A DNA stretch of 64,000 nt from Phytopseudomonas flavescens (GCF_900100535.1 NZ_FNDG01000025.1:1-64000); one strand, 5' to 3'; positions 1 to 9,342 are shown, counted from the stretch's first letter. Translations and numbers: made by a program. Notes: a model not told the origin generated them from the letters alone.

Positions 1-61
1 TTCTTTCTTCTCAACACCTTGCAGCGCCCCACCAGACCATCTTCTCTCCAGCGGGAGGCGC

Positions 62-89
62 ATTCTACAGCGTTACAAACCGCTGTCAA
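62..89 (-). promoter_or_regulatory. rRNA operon promoter, proximal
   Basis: On the minus strand: -35 TTGACA (84-89), 16-base spacer, -10 TAGAAT (62-67), followed by GCGCCTCC. This is the strongest of the three tandem promoters by consensus match and has the GC-rich discriminator typical of stringently controlled rRNA promoters. Confidence 0.8.
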
Positions 90-168
90 CCACCTCTTCA
101 ACCGCTTTCGATCCAACCTGATCGAACCACCAACAGAACCACTCAAACCACCCTGTCGATGCCGGCGC

Positions 169-196
169 ATTCTACTCGAATTCGCCGTCCGCGCAA
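169..196 (-). promoter_or_regulatory. rRNA operon promoter, middle
   Basis: Minus strand -35 TTGCGC (191-196), 16-base spacer, -10 TAGAAT (169-174), then GCGCCGGC. It has the same -10 and discriminator form as the proximal promoter but a weaker -35. Confidence 0.6.
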
Positions 197-265
197 CCTT
201 TATTTTCATCTAACTCCTTGTTTAAAAAGAAGTTTTCAGATCAGGCAGCGCCGGAAGTGGTGCGC

Positions 266-293
266 ATTATAGGCCCCCTCGCTTTCTGGTCAA
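266..293 (-). promoter_or_regulatory. rRNA operon promoter, distal
   Basis: Minus strand -35 TTGACC (288-293), 16-base spacer, perfect -10 TATAAT (266-271), then GCGCACC. The -35 hexamer overlaps the last codons of msrQ, so msrQ transcription runs directly into the rRNA promoter array. Confidence 0.65.
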
Positions 294-921
294 GGGGTTA
301 TTTCAGGTTTCGTAGAACTTTCTGCTCTCCTCCTCGTCGGGCGCGGAATTCGCCGCATGACCGGTGGGATCCGCAGCATCAGCAGCAGCCCGCCGATGAC
401 GGCATAAACCGCCCACTCCTCGAGATCGGCCCGTACGATCCACAGCATGTGCAGCAACCCAAGTGGCAGGATCAGATAGATAAGACGGTGCAACTTCTTC
501 CAGGATTTACCCAGACGCCGCTGGCTGTAGCGATTGGAGGTAACGACCAATAGCAACAGACCGAACAGGGCGATGGCGCCAACGATGATGTAGGGCCGCT
601 TGCGCAACTCGACGGCCAGTTGCGACCAGTCCAGGCCGAGGATGAAGACCGCGTACGCAATCAGATGCAGCACGCCATAGGCGAAGCACCAGAGACCGAG
701 CTGACGACGCACGGCCATCCACCCGGACCATCCGCTGAGTTTCTGCAGCGGCGTCATGCTCAATGTAATGAGCAACAGGATCAGCGTTCCCAACCCCAAG
801 CGCTCGACCAGCACCTTGCCAGGATCCGGTCCCAGGGCGAAGAGCCAGGCCTGGTACAACCAATAGAGCGGCCAGACCGCAACCAGCAGGAACACGCAAA
901 GCCGCCATACCGAATGCCGCA

Positions 922-925
<4 letters not shown>
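290..925 (-). CDS. msrQ: MsrQ, heme-binding membrane subunit of the MsrPQ methionine sulfoxide reductase
   Basis: 211 residues with about five to six hydrophobic helices, matching the ferric-reductase-like YedZ/MsrQ family in length and layout. MsrQ passes electrons from the quinone pool or a cytoplasmic reductase through heme to periplasmic MsrP, which repairs oxidised methionines in envelope proteins. Conserved histidines suited to heme ligation are visible in the LHLIAYA, KLHRLIY and LGLLHML segments. The start overlaps the msrP stop by four bases, so translation is coupled. The C-terminus is a basic cytoplasmic tail. Confidence 0.92.
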
Positions 926-1935
<1,010 letters not shown>

Positions 1936-1997
1936 GGTGACTCCGCAGTATCGGGACAGGCTTGCCCAATAGACTACGGAGTCCTGTGGAAATTACA

Positions 1998-2813
1998 TCA
2001 CTCGTTGGTCTGGCGACGACGCAGACGCAGCAGGTACTGGATCGGACCGGAAGCCGCGTAGGCAAGGAAGATCAGCAGAAGGATGCGCGGTGGATCGCTG
2101 AACACCACGGCGAATACCAGTACAACGGCAAGAATCGCCACGAACGGCACGCGGCCTTTCAGGTCGAGGTTCTTGAAGCTGTTGTACTTGATATTGCTGA
2201 CCATCAGCATGCCGGCCGCGGCAACGAGAATTGCCACCACGAAGGACATGTTGGATCCCTTGATGCCGAAGTCGCTGAATGCCCACACCGTACCGGCGAC
2301 CACACCGGCAGCTGCCGGGCTGGCGAGACCGATGAAGTAGCGTTTGTCGACGCTGCCTATCTGGGTATTGAAGCGCGCCAGACGCAACGCAGCGCCGGCC
2401 ACATAGATGAATGCGACCATCCAGCCGACCTTGCCCATGCTGCCGAGTGCCCACTCGAAAGCCAGCAGAGCCGGCGCCACGCCGAAGGCGACCATGTCCG
2501 ACAACGAATCGTATTCCGCACCAAAGGCGCTCTGGGTATTGGTCAGGCGCGCGACGCGACCGTCCAGGCCGTCGAGCACCATCGCCACGAATACCGCTGC
2601 GGCAGCCACGTAGAAATTGCCGTTCATCGCGTTGATGATGGCGTAAAAGCCAGCGAACAGGTTCGCGGTCGTGAACAGATTGGGCAACAGGTAGATACCG
2701 CGGTGGCGAACCTGCCGCCCCTCGTCGTCGTGCCCTTCCTCAATATGTTCGTCGATGGGCAGTAAGCTTTCATCGTCTTTGGACGACTTTGGCTCTTGCG
2801 GACGCTCGCTCAT
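1998..2813 (-). CDS. pssA: CDP-diacylglycerol-serine O-phosphatidyltransferase
   Basis: 271 residues. It makes phosphatidylserine from CDP-diacylglycerol and L-serine, the first committed step to phosphatidylethanolamine. The CDP-alcohol phosphatidyltransferase signature is intact: DGLDGRVARLT followed by AEYDSLSD, supplying the acidic metal-binding residues. A charged N-terminus of about 45 residues precedes several membrane helices, as in the proteobacterial type II-like enzymes. I chose the ATG at 2813, with AAGG nine bases upstream, over an upstream GTG at 2822. It lies alone between msrP and the ilvC terminator. Confidence 0.92.
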   Translation of the reverse strand: MSERPQEPKSSKDDESLLPIDEHIEEGHDDEGRQVRHRGIYLLPNLFTTANLFAGFYAIINAMNGNFYVAAAAVFVAMVLDGLDGRVARLTNTQSAFGAEYDSLSDMVAFGVAPALLAFEWALGSMGKVGWMVAFIYVAGAALRLARFNTQIGSVDKRYFIGLASPAAAGVVAGTVWAFSDFGIKGSNMSFVVAILVAAAGMLMVSNIKYNSFKNLDLKGRVPFVAILAVVLVFAVVFSDPPRILLLIFLAYAASGPIQYLLRLRRRQTNE

Positions 2814-2923
2814 GAACAACACCTTGCTACGGATTTGAATTTTCGACCGAGTCGCCGGGCAAGCGTTCGCCCTGACGTCGGCATTGGCATCCCGGCTTTA
2901 TACCAGAAGCCCGCTTCAGAACG

Positions 2924-2951
2924 AAAAAACGCGGCCGAAGCCGCGTTTTTT
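2924..2951 (-). terminator. Rho-independent terminator after ilvC
   Basis: A seven-base-pair stem, ACGCGGC (2929-2935) and GCCGCGT (2940-2946) with a CGAA loop, is flanked by an A-run and a T-run. It works for minus-strand transcripts leaving ilvC, 17 bases after the ilvC stop, and its symmetry could also stop plus-strand transcripts. Confidence 0.85.
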
Positions 2952-2967
2952 ATCGATCGGATTCGAC

Positions 2968-3984
2968 TTAGTTCTTGGACTTGTCGACGATCTTGTTAGC
3001 CGAAATCCACGGCATCATCGAGCGCAGTTGCTCGCCGATGATTTCGATACCGTGAGCAGCGTTGTTGCGACGCTTGGCGGTCATCGACGGGTAGTTGGTA
3101 GCGCCTTCGCTGATGAACATCTTCGCGTACTCGCCGTCCTGGATGCGCTTGAGGGCATTGCGCATGGCCTGACGGGATTCGGCGTTGATCACTTCCGGGC
3201 CGGTCACGTACTCACCGTACTCGGCATTGTTGGAGATCGAGTAGTTCATGTTGGCGATGCCGCCTTCGTACATGAGGTCAACGATCAGCTTCAGTTCGTG
3301 CAGGCACTCAAAGTAGGCCATCTCCGGCGCGTAGCCAGCTTCCACCAGGGTTTCGAAACCAGCCTTGACCAGCTCGACGGTACCGCCGCAGAGAACGGCC
3401 TGCTCGCCGAACAGGTCGGTTTCGGTCTCGTCCTTGAAGGTGGTTTCGATGATGCCGGTACGGCCACCACCAACGCCCGACGCGTAGGACAGTGCGACGT
3501 TCTTGGCATTACCGGAAGCATCCTGGTAAACCGCGATCAGGTCAGGAATGCCACCACCTTTGACGAACTCGGTACGAACGGTATGGCCCGGGGCTTTCGG
3601 CGCGATCATGATCACGTCGAGATCAGCGCGCGGCACGACCTGGTTGTAGTGGATCGCGAAGCCATGGGAGAACGCCAGGGTCGCACCCTGCTTGATGTTC
3701 GGCTCGATCTCGTTCTTGTACAGCTGGCCCTGGAATTCGTCAGGCGTCAGGATCATCACCAGGTCGGCAGCCGCGACAGCGCTGGCCACGTCGGTGACTT
3801 TCAGGCCATGGGCTTCGGCCTTGGCGACAGTGGCCGAGCCTTTGCGCAGACCGATGGTAACGTCCGCACCGGAGTCTTTCAGGTTGCAGGCCTGGGCATG
3901 GCCCTGGGAGCCGTAACCGATGATGGCGACTTTCTTGCCCTGGATGATGGAAAGGTCGCAATCTTTGTCGTAATAAACTTTCAT
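2968..3984 (-). CDS. ilvC: Ketol-acid reductoisomerase
   Basis: 338 residues, the short class I form. It isomerises and reduces 2-acetolactate or 2-aceto-2-hydroxybutyrate with NADPH in isoleucine and valine synthesis. GYGSQGHAQ near residue 24 is the dinucleotide-binding loop, and the C-terminal knotted domain carries the metal-binding acidic residues (DETETDLFGEQ and the ECLHELK region). The start at MKVYYDKD is the family start; the open frame extends 14 codons further without a reason to use them. It is divergent from an ilvY-type activator gene, which suggests control by acetohydroxy-acid substrates. Confidence 0.97.
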   Translation of the reverse strand: MKVYYDKDCDLSIIQGKKVAIIGYGSQGHAQACNLKDSGADVTIGLRKGSATVAKAEAHGLKVTDVASAVAAADLVMILTPDEFQGQLYKNEIEPNIKQGATLAFSHGFAIHYNQVVPRADLDVIMIAPKAPGHTVRTEFVKGGGIPDLIAVYQDASGNAKNVALSYASGVGGGRTGIIETTFKDETETDLFGEQAVLCGGTVELVKAGFETLVEAGYAPEMAYFECLHELKLIVDLMYEGGIANMNYSISNNAEYGEYVTGPEVINAESRQAMRNALKRIQDGEYAKMFISEGATNYPSMTAKRRNNAAHGIEIIGEQLRSMMPWISANKIVDKSKN

Positions 3985-4069
3985 GTTCTTGGCTCTTTTG
4001 AATCGAAAGGGATGGGGTGCAGGCACCGCGACAGGAGCACCTTAAGTGATCCGCCCCATTGCGTAAAAT

Positions 4070-4100
4070 GATATATTTGCAACACAACATGCCGATATAT
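4070..4100. promoter_or_regulatory. Candidate IlvY operator between ilvC and ilvY
   Basis: Two copies of GATATAT (4070-4076 and 4094-4100) are 24 bases apart in the AT-rich gap between the divergent ilvC and ilvY starts. E. coli IlvY binds tandem operators in the equivalent gap; the repeat here is compatible with that, but I did not match a defined IlvY consensus. Confidence 0.35.
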
Positions 4101-4109
4101 GAAACGTCA

Positions 4110-4991
4110 ATGGATAGCCACGCGCTGAAGCTGTTTCTTTCCCTGGCAGACAACCTGCACTTCGGCAAAACCAGCCGCGAGCAGCACGTCAGCCCCTCCG
4201 CGCTCAGCCGCAGCATCAAGCAACTCGAGGAGGAACTCGGCGCCCCCCTGTTCGTACGCGACAATCGCTCGGTCCGACTGACCCGCGAGGGGCAGCAGTT
4301 CCGCGAGTACGCCAGCGATGTGATGAACGGCTGGCAGGCCATTCGCCAGACATTCAAGCAGGACCAACTGGTCCTGCATGGGGAGCTGTCCCTGTATTGC
4401 TCGGTGACGGCGAGCTACAGTTTTCTCTATGACATCCTGAGCAGCTTCCGACAGGCCTACCCGCGCATCGAAATGAAGCTGCACACCGGCGATCCGGCAA
4501 GGGCGGTCGAGCGTGTGCAACTGGGGCTGGAGGATCTCGCCATCGGCGCCCTCCCCGACAACTTGCCGGCTGGCATCGTCTTTCAGTCGATTACCCGCTC
4601 GGAGTTGCGCTTCATCGGTCCGCAGTCCCCTCAACTGTTGAGCGAAGAACAACTGAAACGACCCGGTGCGCAAAGCTGGCAGGACGTGCCGATGATTCTC
4701 TCCGAAGAAGGCCTGGCGCGAACCCGTACCGACCGATGGCTGAAGAGTCACAACATCAAGCCGCGGATCTATGCCCAGGTGAGCGGCAACGAAGCCATCG
4801 TCAGCATGGTGAGCCTGGGCTTCGGGATCGGCGTGGTGCCGCAGATCGTACTGGACAACAGCCCGCTGGCCGCACGCATCCGCATCTACGACATCCAGCC
4901 ACCGCTGACCGCCTACGACATCGGCCTGTTCGCACTGGAAAAGCGCCTAAAGGACCCACTGATCGCAGCCTTCTGGAACCGCCAACAGTGA
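4110..4991 (+). CDS. ilvY: IlvY-type LysR transcriptional activator of ilvC
   Basis: 293 residues with an N-terminal winged helix-turn-helix (LHFGKTSREQHVSPSALSRS) and a LysR substrate-binding domain from about residue 90. Its close divergent position to ilvC and the sequence character of the N-terminus (MDSHALKLFLSLADN) fit IlvY, which activates ilvC when acetolactate or acetohydroxybutyrate accumulates. Start chosen at 4110 because LysR proteins begin just before the first helix; an upstream in-frame ATG at 4059 would add 17 unlikely residues and sit inside the operator. In P. aeruginosa, as I recall, ilvI, ilvH and ilvC are adjacent, so this gene interrupts that order here. Confidence 0.85.
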   Translation: MDSHALKLFLSLADNLHFGKTSREQHVSPSALSRSIKQLEEELGAPLFVRDNRSVRLTREGQQFREYASDVMNGWQAIRQTFKQDQLVLHGELSLYCSVTASYSFLYDILSSFRQAYPRIEMKLHTGDPARAVERVQLGLEDLAIGALPDNLPAGIVFQSITRSELRFIGPQSPQLLSEEQLKRPGAQSWQDVPMILSEEGLARTRTDRWLKSHNIKPRIYAQVSGNEAIVSMVSLGFGIGVVPQIVLDNSPLAARIRIYDIQPPLTAYDIGLFALEKRLKDPLIAAFWNRQQ

Positions 4992-5000
4992 ATTCCAGGC

Positions 5001-5025
5001 AAAAAAAACCCCGCACCGGGCGGGG
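5001..5025 (-). terminator. Rho-independent terminator after ilvH
   Basis: On the minus strand a stem of CCCCGC (5009-5014) and GCGGGG (5020-5025) with a five-base loop is followed by eight U residues (5001-5008). It ends the ilvI-ilvH transcript before it reaches the convergent ilvY gene. Confidence 0.85.
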
Positions 5026-5042
5026 CTTCTTCAACGCTGCGA

Positions 5043-5534
5043 TCAGATACTCAGTACCTTGTCGCCGCGAGCGATACCGGTGACGCCGCTGCGTACGGTT
5101 TCCAGAATCAGCGCGGTGCCGATGGCCTGGATGAAGCTGTCCAGCTTGTCGCTGGTACCAGCCAGCTGGATGGTATAGACGCTCGGCGTCACATCGACGA
5201 TCTGCCCGCGGAAGATGTCAGTGGTGCGCTTGACCTCGGCACGCTGGGCGCCAGTGGCCTTGACTTTGACCAGCATCAGTTCGCGCTCGATGTGAGCGTT
5301 TTCCGACAGGTCCACCAGCTTGACCACTTCGATCAGCTTATTGAGGTTCTTGGTGATCTGTTCGATCACGTCATCATGGCCAATGGTGGTCAACGTCAGG
5401 CGCGACAGGGTCGGGTCTTCGGTCGGTGCCACGGTCAGGCTTTCGATGTTGTAGTTGCGTTGGGAGAACAGGCCGACCACACGCGACAGGGCTCCCGGTT
5501 CGTTTTCCAGCAGCAGGGAAATGATATGACGCAT
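5043..5534 (-). CDS. ilvH: Acetolactate synthase small (regulatory) subunit
   Basis: 163 residues. The N-terminal ACT domain (ISLLLENEPGALSRVVGLFS, residues 5-24) binds valine for feedback inhibition, followed by the C-terminal domain that activates the catalytic subunit. It begins one base after the ilvI stop codon, so the two subunits are translated from one message in matched amounts. A strong terminator follows the gene. Confidence 0.96.
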   Translation of the reverse strand: MRHIISLLLENEPGALSRVVGLFSQRNYNIESLTVAPTEDPTLSRLTLTTIGHDDVIEQITKNLNKLIEVVKLVDLSENAHIERELMLVKVKATGAQRAEVKRTTDIFRGQIVDVTPSVYTIQLAGTSDKLDSFIQAIGTALILETVRSGVTGIARGDKVLSI

Positions 5535-5535
5535 G

Positions 5536-7266
5536 TCAGGTACGCTCCGTCTTGCTCAGCCACATGTCGCGCATCGCCCCACCCCGAATCTGCATCGGGT
5601 AGACGTGCTCGCTGGTATCCACGGCGATGTCGAGGAACACCAGGCGGTCCTTCATCGCGAAAGCCTCTTCCATCTTCGGCTTGAGGTCTTTCAGGTTCGT
5701 GATGCGGATGCCCACGTGCCCGTAGGACTCGGCCAGTTTGACGAAGTCAGGCAGCGATTCCATGTAGGAGTGCGAGTAACGGCTGCTGTACTGCATGTCC
5801 TGCCACTGGCGAACCATGCCCAGCGCACCATTGTTGAGGTTGACGATCTTCACCGGCAGGTCGTACTGCAGGCAGGTCGACAGCTCCTGGATGTTCATCT
5901 GGATGCTGCCCTCACCGGTGACGCAGGCCACGTCGCTGTCCGGGAAGTTCAGCTTGACGCCCATGGCCGCCGGGAAACCGAAGCCCATGGTGCCCAGGCC
6001 ACCGGAGTTGATCCAACGGTTCGGCTTGTTGAAGCGGTAGTACTGAGCCGCGAACATCTGGTGCTGGCCGACATCGGAGCTGATGAATGCATCGCCACGG
6101 GTGACCTCGCACAGGGTCTCGATCACGGTCTGCGGCTTGATGATGCTGCCGTCCCCCTCGTTATAAGGGAACAGGCGACCACCACCACGCCATTCTTCGA
6201 TCTGCTTCCACCAGGTGGCCTGCGAATCCTTGTCCGGTCGCTGGTCGATCTCCTTGAGCGTGGCGACCATTTCGCTCAGCACGCTGTCGACCGGGCCGAC
6301 GATGGGGATATCGGCCTTGACCGTCTTGGAGATCGACGCCGGGTCGATGTCGATATGGATGATCTTCGCATTCGGGCAGAACTTGGCTGCGGTTTCACCG
6401 TTGATGACCCGGTCATCGAAACGTGCGCCGACCGCCAGAATGACGTCGGCGTGGTGCATGGCCAGGTTGGCGGTGTAGCTGCCATGCATGCCCAGCATGC
6501 CGACGAACTGGCGGTCATCGCCCGGGTAGGCGCCAAGGCCCATCAGGGTATTGGTGACCGGCACGTTCAGCGCGCGGGCCAGTTCGGTCAGGTGGGCCGA
6601 GGCGCCACCGAGAATCACCCCGCCGCCGGAATAGATGATCGGACGCTTGGCCGCGATGAGCATTTCCGCCGCTTTGCGGATCTGCCCCGAATGACCACGA
6701 ACCGCCGGGCTGTAGGAACGCAGCTTGACCTTCTTCGGGTAGCTGTATTCGAACTTCTGGGTCGGATCGCCCATGTCCTTGGGAATGTCCACGACCACCG
6801 GGCCCGGGCGACCGGACTCGGCGAGGTAGAACGCTTTCTTGATCACCTCGGGAATTTCCGACGGGTGCTTGATGATAAAGCTGTGTTTCACGATGGGCCG
6901 CGAGATGCCGACCATGTCGACTTCCTGGAAGGCGTCGGTGCCTACCACGGTGCTGGCCACCTGGCCGGAGAGGATCACCATGGGGATCGAATCCATATAG
7001 GCGGTGGCGATACCGGTAACGGCATTGGTCGCGCCAGGGCCGGAAGTCACCAGCACGACGCCGGCCTTGCCGGTGGCGCGCGCATAACCGTCTGCCATAT
7101 GGGTCGCGGCCTGCTCGTGGCGAACCAGAATGTGGGTCACTTCCGGCTCTTTGAACAGGGCATCGTAGATGTGCAGAAGGGCACCACCCGGGTACCCGTA
7201 GATATACTTAACGCCTTCGTCACGCAACGAGCGGACGACCATTTCAGCGCCGGATAAAAGCTCCAC
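5536..7266 (-). CDS. ilvI: Acetolactate synthase large (catalytic) subunit
   Basis: 576 residues from a GTG start at 7266. This thiamine-diphosphate and FAD enzyme condenses pyruvate with pyruvate or 2-oxobutyrate, the first common step to valine, leucine and isoleucine. The cofactor-activating glutamate is in RHEQAATHMADGYAR, and the thiamine-diphosphate/Mg site is TGEGSIQMN through NLNN. The GTG was chosen because AGAGGTG lies about seven bases upstream and the protein then begins VELLSGAEM, as in Pseudomonas homologues. The frame stays open to 7482, but that extension has no family counterpart. Confidence 0.96.
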   Translation of the reverse strand: MELLSGAEMVVRSLRDEGVKYIYGYPGGALLHIYDALFKEPEVTHILVRHEQAATHMADGYARATGKAGVVLVTSGPGATNAVTGIATAYMDSIPMVILSGQVASTVVGTDAFQEVDMVGISRPIVKHSFIIKHPSEIPEVIKKAFYLAESGRPGPVVVDIPKDMGDPTQKFEYSYPKKVKLRSYSPAVRGHSGQIRKAAEMLIAAKRPIIYSGGGVILGGASAHLTELARALNVPVTNTLMGLGAYPGDDRQFVGMLGMHGSYTANLAMHHADVILAVGARFDDRVINGETAAKFCPNAKIIHIDIDPASISKTVKADIPIVGPVDSVLSEMVATLKEIDQRPDKDSQATWWKQIEEWRGGGRLFPYNEGDGSIIKPQTVIETLCEVTRGDAFISSDVGQHQMFAAQYYRFNKPNRWINSGGLGTMGFGFPAAMGVKLNFPDSDVACVTGEGSIQMNIQELSTCLQYDLPVKIVNLNNGALGMVRQWQDMQYSSRYSHSYMESLPDFVKLAESYGHVGIRITNLKDLKPKMEEAFAMKDRLVFLDIAVDTSEHVYPMQIRGGAMRDMWLSKTERT

Positions 7267-7795
7267 GTTGTTCACCTCTAGAACGCCAGAAAACCGCCCT
7301 TTTGCAGGTGCGGCCCAAGTAGGTTTACTGTCAGCAGAGCATGAGCGACTGTGGTCGCCGACTACGTCAGCTACAACTGAGCAAGTATTGGGACAATCCC
7401 TGATGTGTTGCGGGACTTTCCCACCCAGCGCGAGGTAACGCGTTGCGGGTGTAACGAAGGGTCGGCGCGGGTAGCGCCTCATGTCTACTGAGCTGAGGCC
7501 AGCTTGCGGCTGGCCCCACTGCAGCTAGCAGTCGATTGTTGTTATTCGCAGACGGCAAGTCAAGCGATGCGTGATGGAATATGCGATTCGCCGGGCCACT
7601 CAGCACGAGCGCCGGGCAGCGAGTACCGGGAATGGCGAAAACCCACGCCAATGTGAAACAGTGCAGCATGGACAGGAAGCCGATTTGGTTATAGTAACTG
7701 GCAGGTACTGCGTACTCGTGATTGCGCGAATCGCAAACCACCCTATCCCGTGTCGGCTCCGCAGAGTTCGGCAACGGCACTCAAAAGGAACTTCC
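7267..7795. other. Divergent non-coding gap holding the ilvI leader and the DUF4124 gene promoter
   Basis: No gene is supported in these 529 bases. The ilvI side has a possible promoter at 7535-7563 and hence a leader of about 260 bases. A perfect seven-base-pair hairpin, GGCCAGC (7497-7503) and GCTGGCC (7509-7515), lies near its 5' end. No leader peptide with runs of Leu, Val or Ile codons is visible, so classical attenuation is not supported. On the plus side TATAGT (7690-7695) may be the -10 of the DUF4124 gene. Confidence 0.6.
7535..7563 (-). promoter_or_regulatory. Candidate ilvI-ilvH promoter
   Basis: Minus strand TTGACT (7558-7563), 17-base spacer, AACAAT (7535-7540). The -35 matches 5 of 6 and the -10 matches 4 of 6 consensus bases. 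Transcription from here would give a leader of about 260 bases before the ilvI GTG. Confidence 0.35.
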
Positions 7796-8233
7796 ATGCG
7801 TCGCATGATCGTCACCACCAGCCTGGCCCTCGCCCTGGGCACCACCGCCATGGCCGGCCAGGTATACAAGTGGGTCGACGCCCAGGGCGTCACTCATTTC
7901 AGCGAACAACCGCCCCAGGGCCAGCAAGCGACCATCGTCAACAAAGCCGCTCCACCGCCGCCGTCCACAGACACGAAGCCGGCTCCCACCTTTCAGGACA
8001 TCGCCGATCCTGAACAGGCGGCCGCCGACGCCAAGGTCAAGAAAGAAGTGGCCGAACAGCAAGTGCAACTGCGCCAATACTGCGAGACCCAGCGCAACAA
8101 CCTCGCCCAACTGGAGAACAACCCGCGGGTGCGTGTCGAAGAAGCAGGTGGGGAAATGCGCCGTCTTGGCGAGGATGAGCGTCAGCAGCGCATTGCCGAC
8201 AGCAAGAAGGCGATCGCCGAGAACTGCAACTAA
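7796..8233 (+). CDS. DUF4124 domain-containing periplasmic protein
   Basis: 145 residues starting with a cleavable signal peptide (hydrophobic residues 5-18, cleavage after AMA). The next segment, QVYKWVDAQGVTHFSEQPPQ, is the DUF4124 signature, a short beta-hairpin domain common in proteobacterial envelope proteins. A proline-rich linker and a charged, glutamine-rich helical C-terminus with two cysteines follow. The function of the family is unknown. The start is fixed by AAAAGGAA eight bases upstream; the open frame extends 75 codons further upstream but has no signal peptide there. It is divergent from ilvI and convergent with yqcC. Confidence 0.85.
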   Translation: MRRMIVTTSLALALGTTAMAGQVYKWVDAQGVTHFSEQPPQGQQATIVNKAAPPPPSTDTKPAPTFQDIADPEQAAADAKVKKEVAEQQVQLRQYCETQRNNLAQLENNPRVRVEEAGGEMRRLGEDERQQRIADSKKAIAENCN

Positions 8234-8251
8234 CGAGAAAAGCTGCGGGCT

Positions 8252-8581
8252 TCAGCGCGCAGCGATCAGCCGGTCAAAGTCGCCCAGTGCCTGGAGCAGT
8301 TCGGCCGCCGCACGGTTGCTCGCACCATAGACATGCTCGGCCATGGGCAGGATGCCGGATACGGCAGGCAGATCGGCACCGGCCTCGATGATGGCCTTCA
8401 TGCGGGGCAGGAAGATCCATTGCAGCCACTGAGCGAAGTCCAGCGTGTCTACGCAGAATGGCTGCTCACTGGCCAGCGCCTCCTCGCTGGGAGGCACCGC
8501 ATCCCACCAACCCTGCACTCGCAATGCGCGCTCGACCAGCAGCAACTGGTCGGCGATCTGGATTATCGACGCCGCTGTCAC
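8252..8581 (-). CDS. YqcC-family protein
   Basis: 109 residues, small and helical, with the family features WW.AVPPSEEAL near residue 25 and the hydrophobic motif FAQWLQWIFLPRM near residue 50. YqcC proteins are widespread in gammaproteobacteria and have no settled function; in E. coli the gene is beside the pseudouridine synthase truC. Here the start overlaps the end of the upstream lipoprotein gene by four bases, so it is the last gene of an mrcB-lipoprotein-yqcC operon. Confidence 0.8.
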   Translation of the reverse strand: MTAASIIQIADQLLLVERALRVQGWWDAVPPSEEALASEQPFCVDTLDFAQWLQWIFLPRMKAIIEAGADLPAVSGILPMAEHVYGASNRAAAELLQALGDFDRLIAAR

Positions 8582-9330
8582 AGATTGACTCGGGCACGCT
8601 CACGAGCCTGAGCGGCACCTGCTGCGTCACCCTGCTTTTCACGGGATTTGGCGATCAGTTCCCAGAGACTGGCCTGCAGGGCCGGACGGCCGCTGGCATA
8701 GCTCAACCCGCGACGGGCGAACTGCTCGGCCTGGGCAGCATCGCCCTGGGCCAGACGAACTTCCGCCAGACGATAGAGAACCTGTGGTTCACGCGGGGCG
8801 ATGCGCTGTGCGCGCTCCAGACTGGACGCTGCGCCGTTGAGGTCACCCCCGGTCTGCTGCTGCTGCGCACTGGTGAGCAGCGCCAGAACCGGGCCATCCA
8901 GTTGTTCGTCGGCAGCCAGGCCGCCGCCGCTGGCCTTGGGCACGCCACTGGGTACCGAAGCCTGCTGGGACGGTGATTGCGGCGTGCTGCCATAGTTTGG
9001 CGACCCCAGGGGTTCGCTGCTCAGCGGCGGTTCGTCGAAGGTCAGGCCAGCGCCGTTGGCAGGGGCTCCCGCCGGCGCCGAGTAGGTGTCGATGGGCGCG
9101 GACGGGTTACCGCCGCCCGGCACCATCACCACCACGCCGGCATCATCCGACGAAGGCTGAGCCTGCTGCTGAGTCGGCGCAGGCGCATTGTTGTAACCAT
9201 TGCCCGGTCGATCTTCCTGCTCATAAGCAGAGGAACCGGAGTCCACGACCGGAATGGAACCACGCGGCACGCTGGCACAGCCTCCCAGCACCACCGAGGC
9301 AGTCAAAACGGGAATCAACCACTTACTCAC
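8578..9330 (-). CDS. Tetratricopeptide-repeat lipoprotein downstream of mrcB
   Basis: 250 residues. The N-terminus has a lipoprotein signal with lipobox LGGC (cysteine about residue 18), then roughly 100 residues rich in Pro, Ser, Gly and Gln that look unstructured. The C-terminal half contains TPR helices (LNGAASSLERAQRIAPREPQ and LYRLAEVRLAQGDAAQAEQF). It lies 12 bases after mrcB in the same orientation. That position, lipidation and TPR fold suggest an outer-membrane partner or activator of PBP1b, comparable in role to LpoB or to LpoP of P. aeruginosa. That role is an inference. Confidence 0.85.
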   Translation of the reverse strand: MSKWLIPVLTASVVLGGCASVPRGSIPVVDSGSSAYEQEDRPGNGYNNAPAPTQQQAQPSSDDAGVVVMVPGGGNPSAPIDTYSAPAGAPANGAGLTFDEPPLSSEPLGSPNYGSTPQSPSQQASVPSGVPKASGGGLAADEQLDGPVLALLTSAQQQQTGGDLNGAASSLERAQRIAPREPQVLYRLAEVRLAQGDAAQAEQFARRGLSYASGRPALQASLWELIAKSREKQGDAAGAAQARERARVNL

Positions 9331-9342
9331 GTCAAACCTCTC

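Larger units (their letters stand above)
1..289 (-). other. Leader and promoter region of an rRNA operon lying left of the window
   Basis: No protein gene is credible here. Read on the minus strand, the stretch carries three successive sigma70-type promoters, each with a 16-base spacer and a GC-rich start region, which is the arrangement of Pseudomonas ribosomal RNA operons. Transcription would run leftwards, so the 16S gene should lie just outside the window. The neighbouring msrP-msrQ genes are beside an rRNA operon in P. aeruginosa as I remember it. A TTTAAACAAGG stretch (minus strand, near 220-230) might be a boxA-like antitermination site, but that is a guess. Confidence 0.75.

Noticed and set aside
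7267..7482. N-terminal extension of ilvI to 7482
   Set aside because: The extra 72 residues have no family counterpart, and a GTG with a good ribosome-binding site gives the normal protein.
7267..7560. Classical leader-peptide attenuator for ilvI
   Set aside because: No short ORF with repeated Leu, Val or Ile codons is seen before a terminator; only a hairpin without a T-run.
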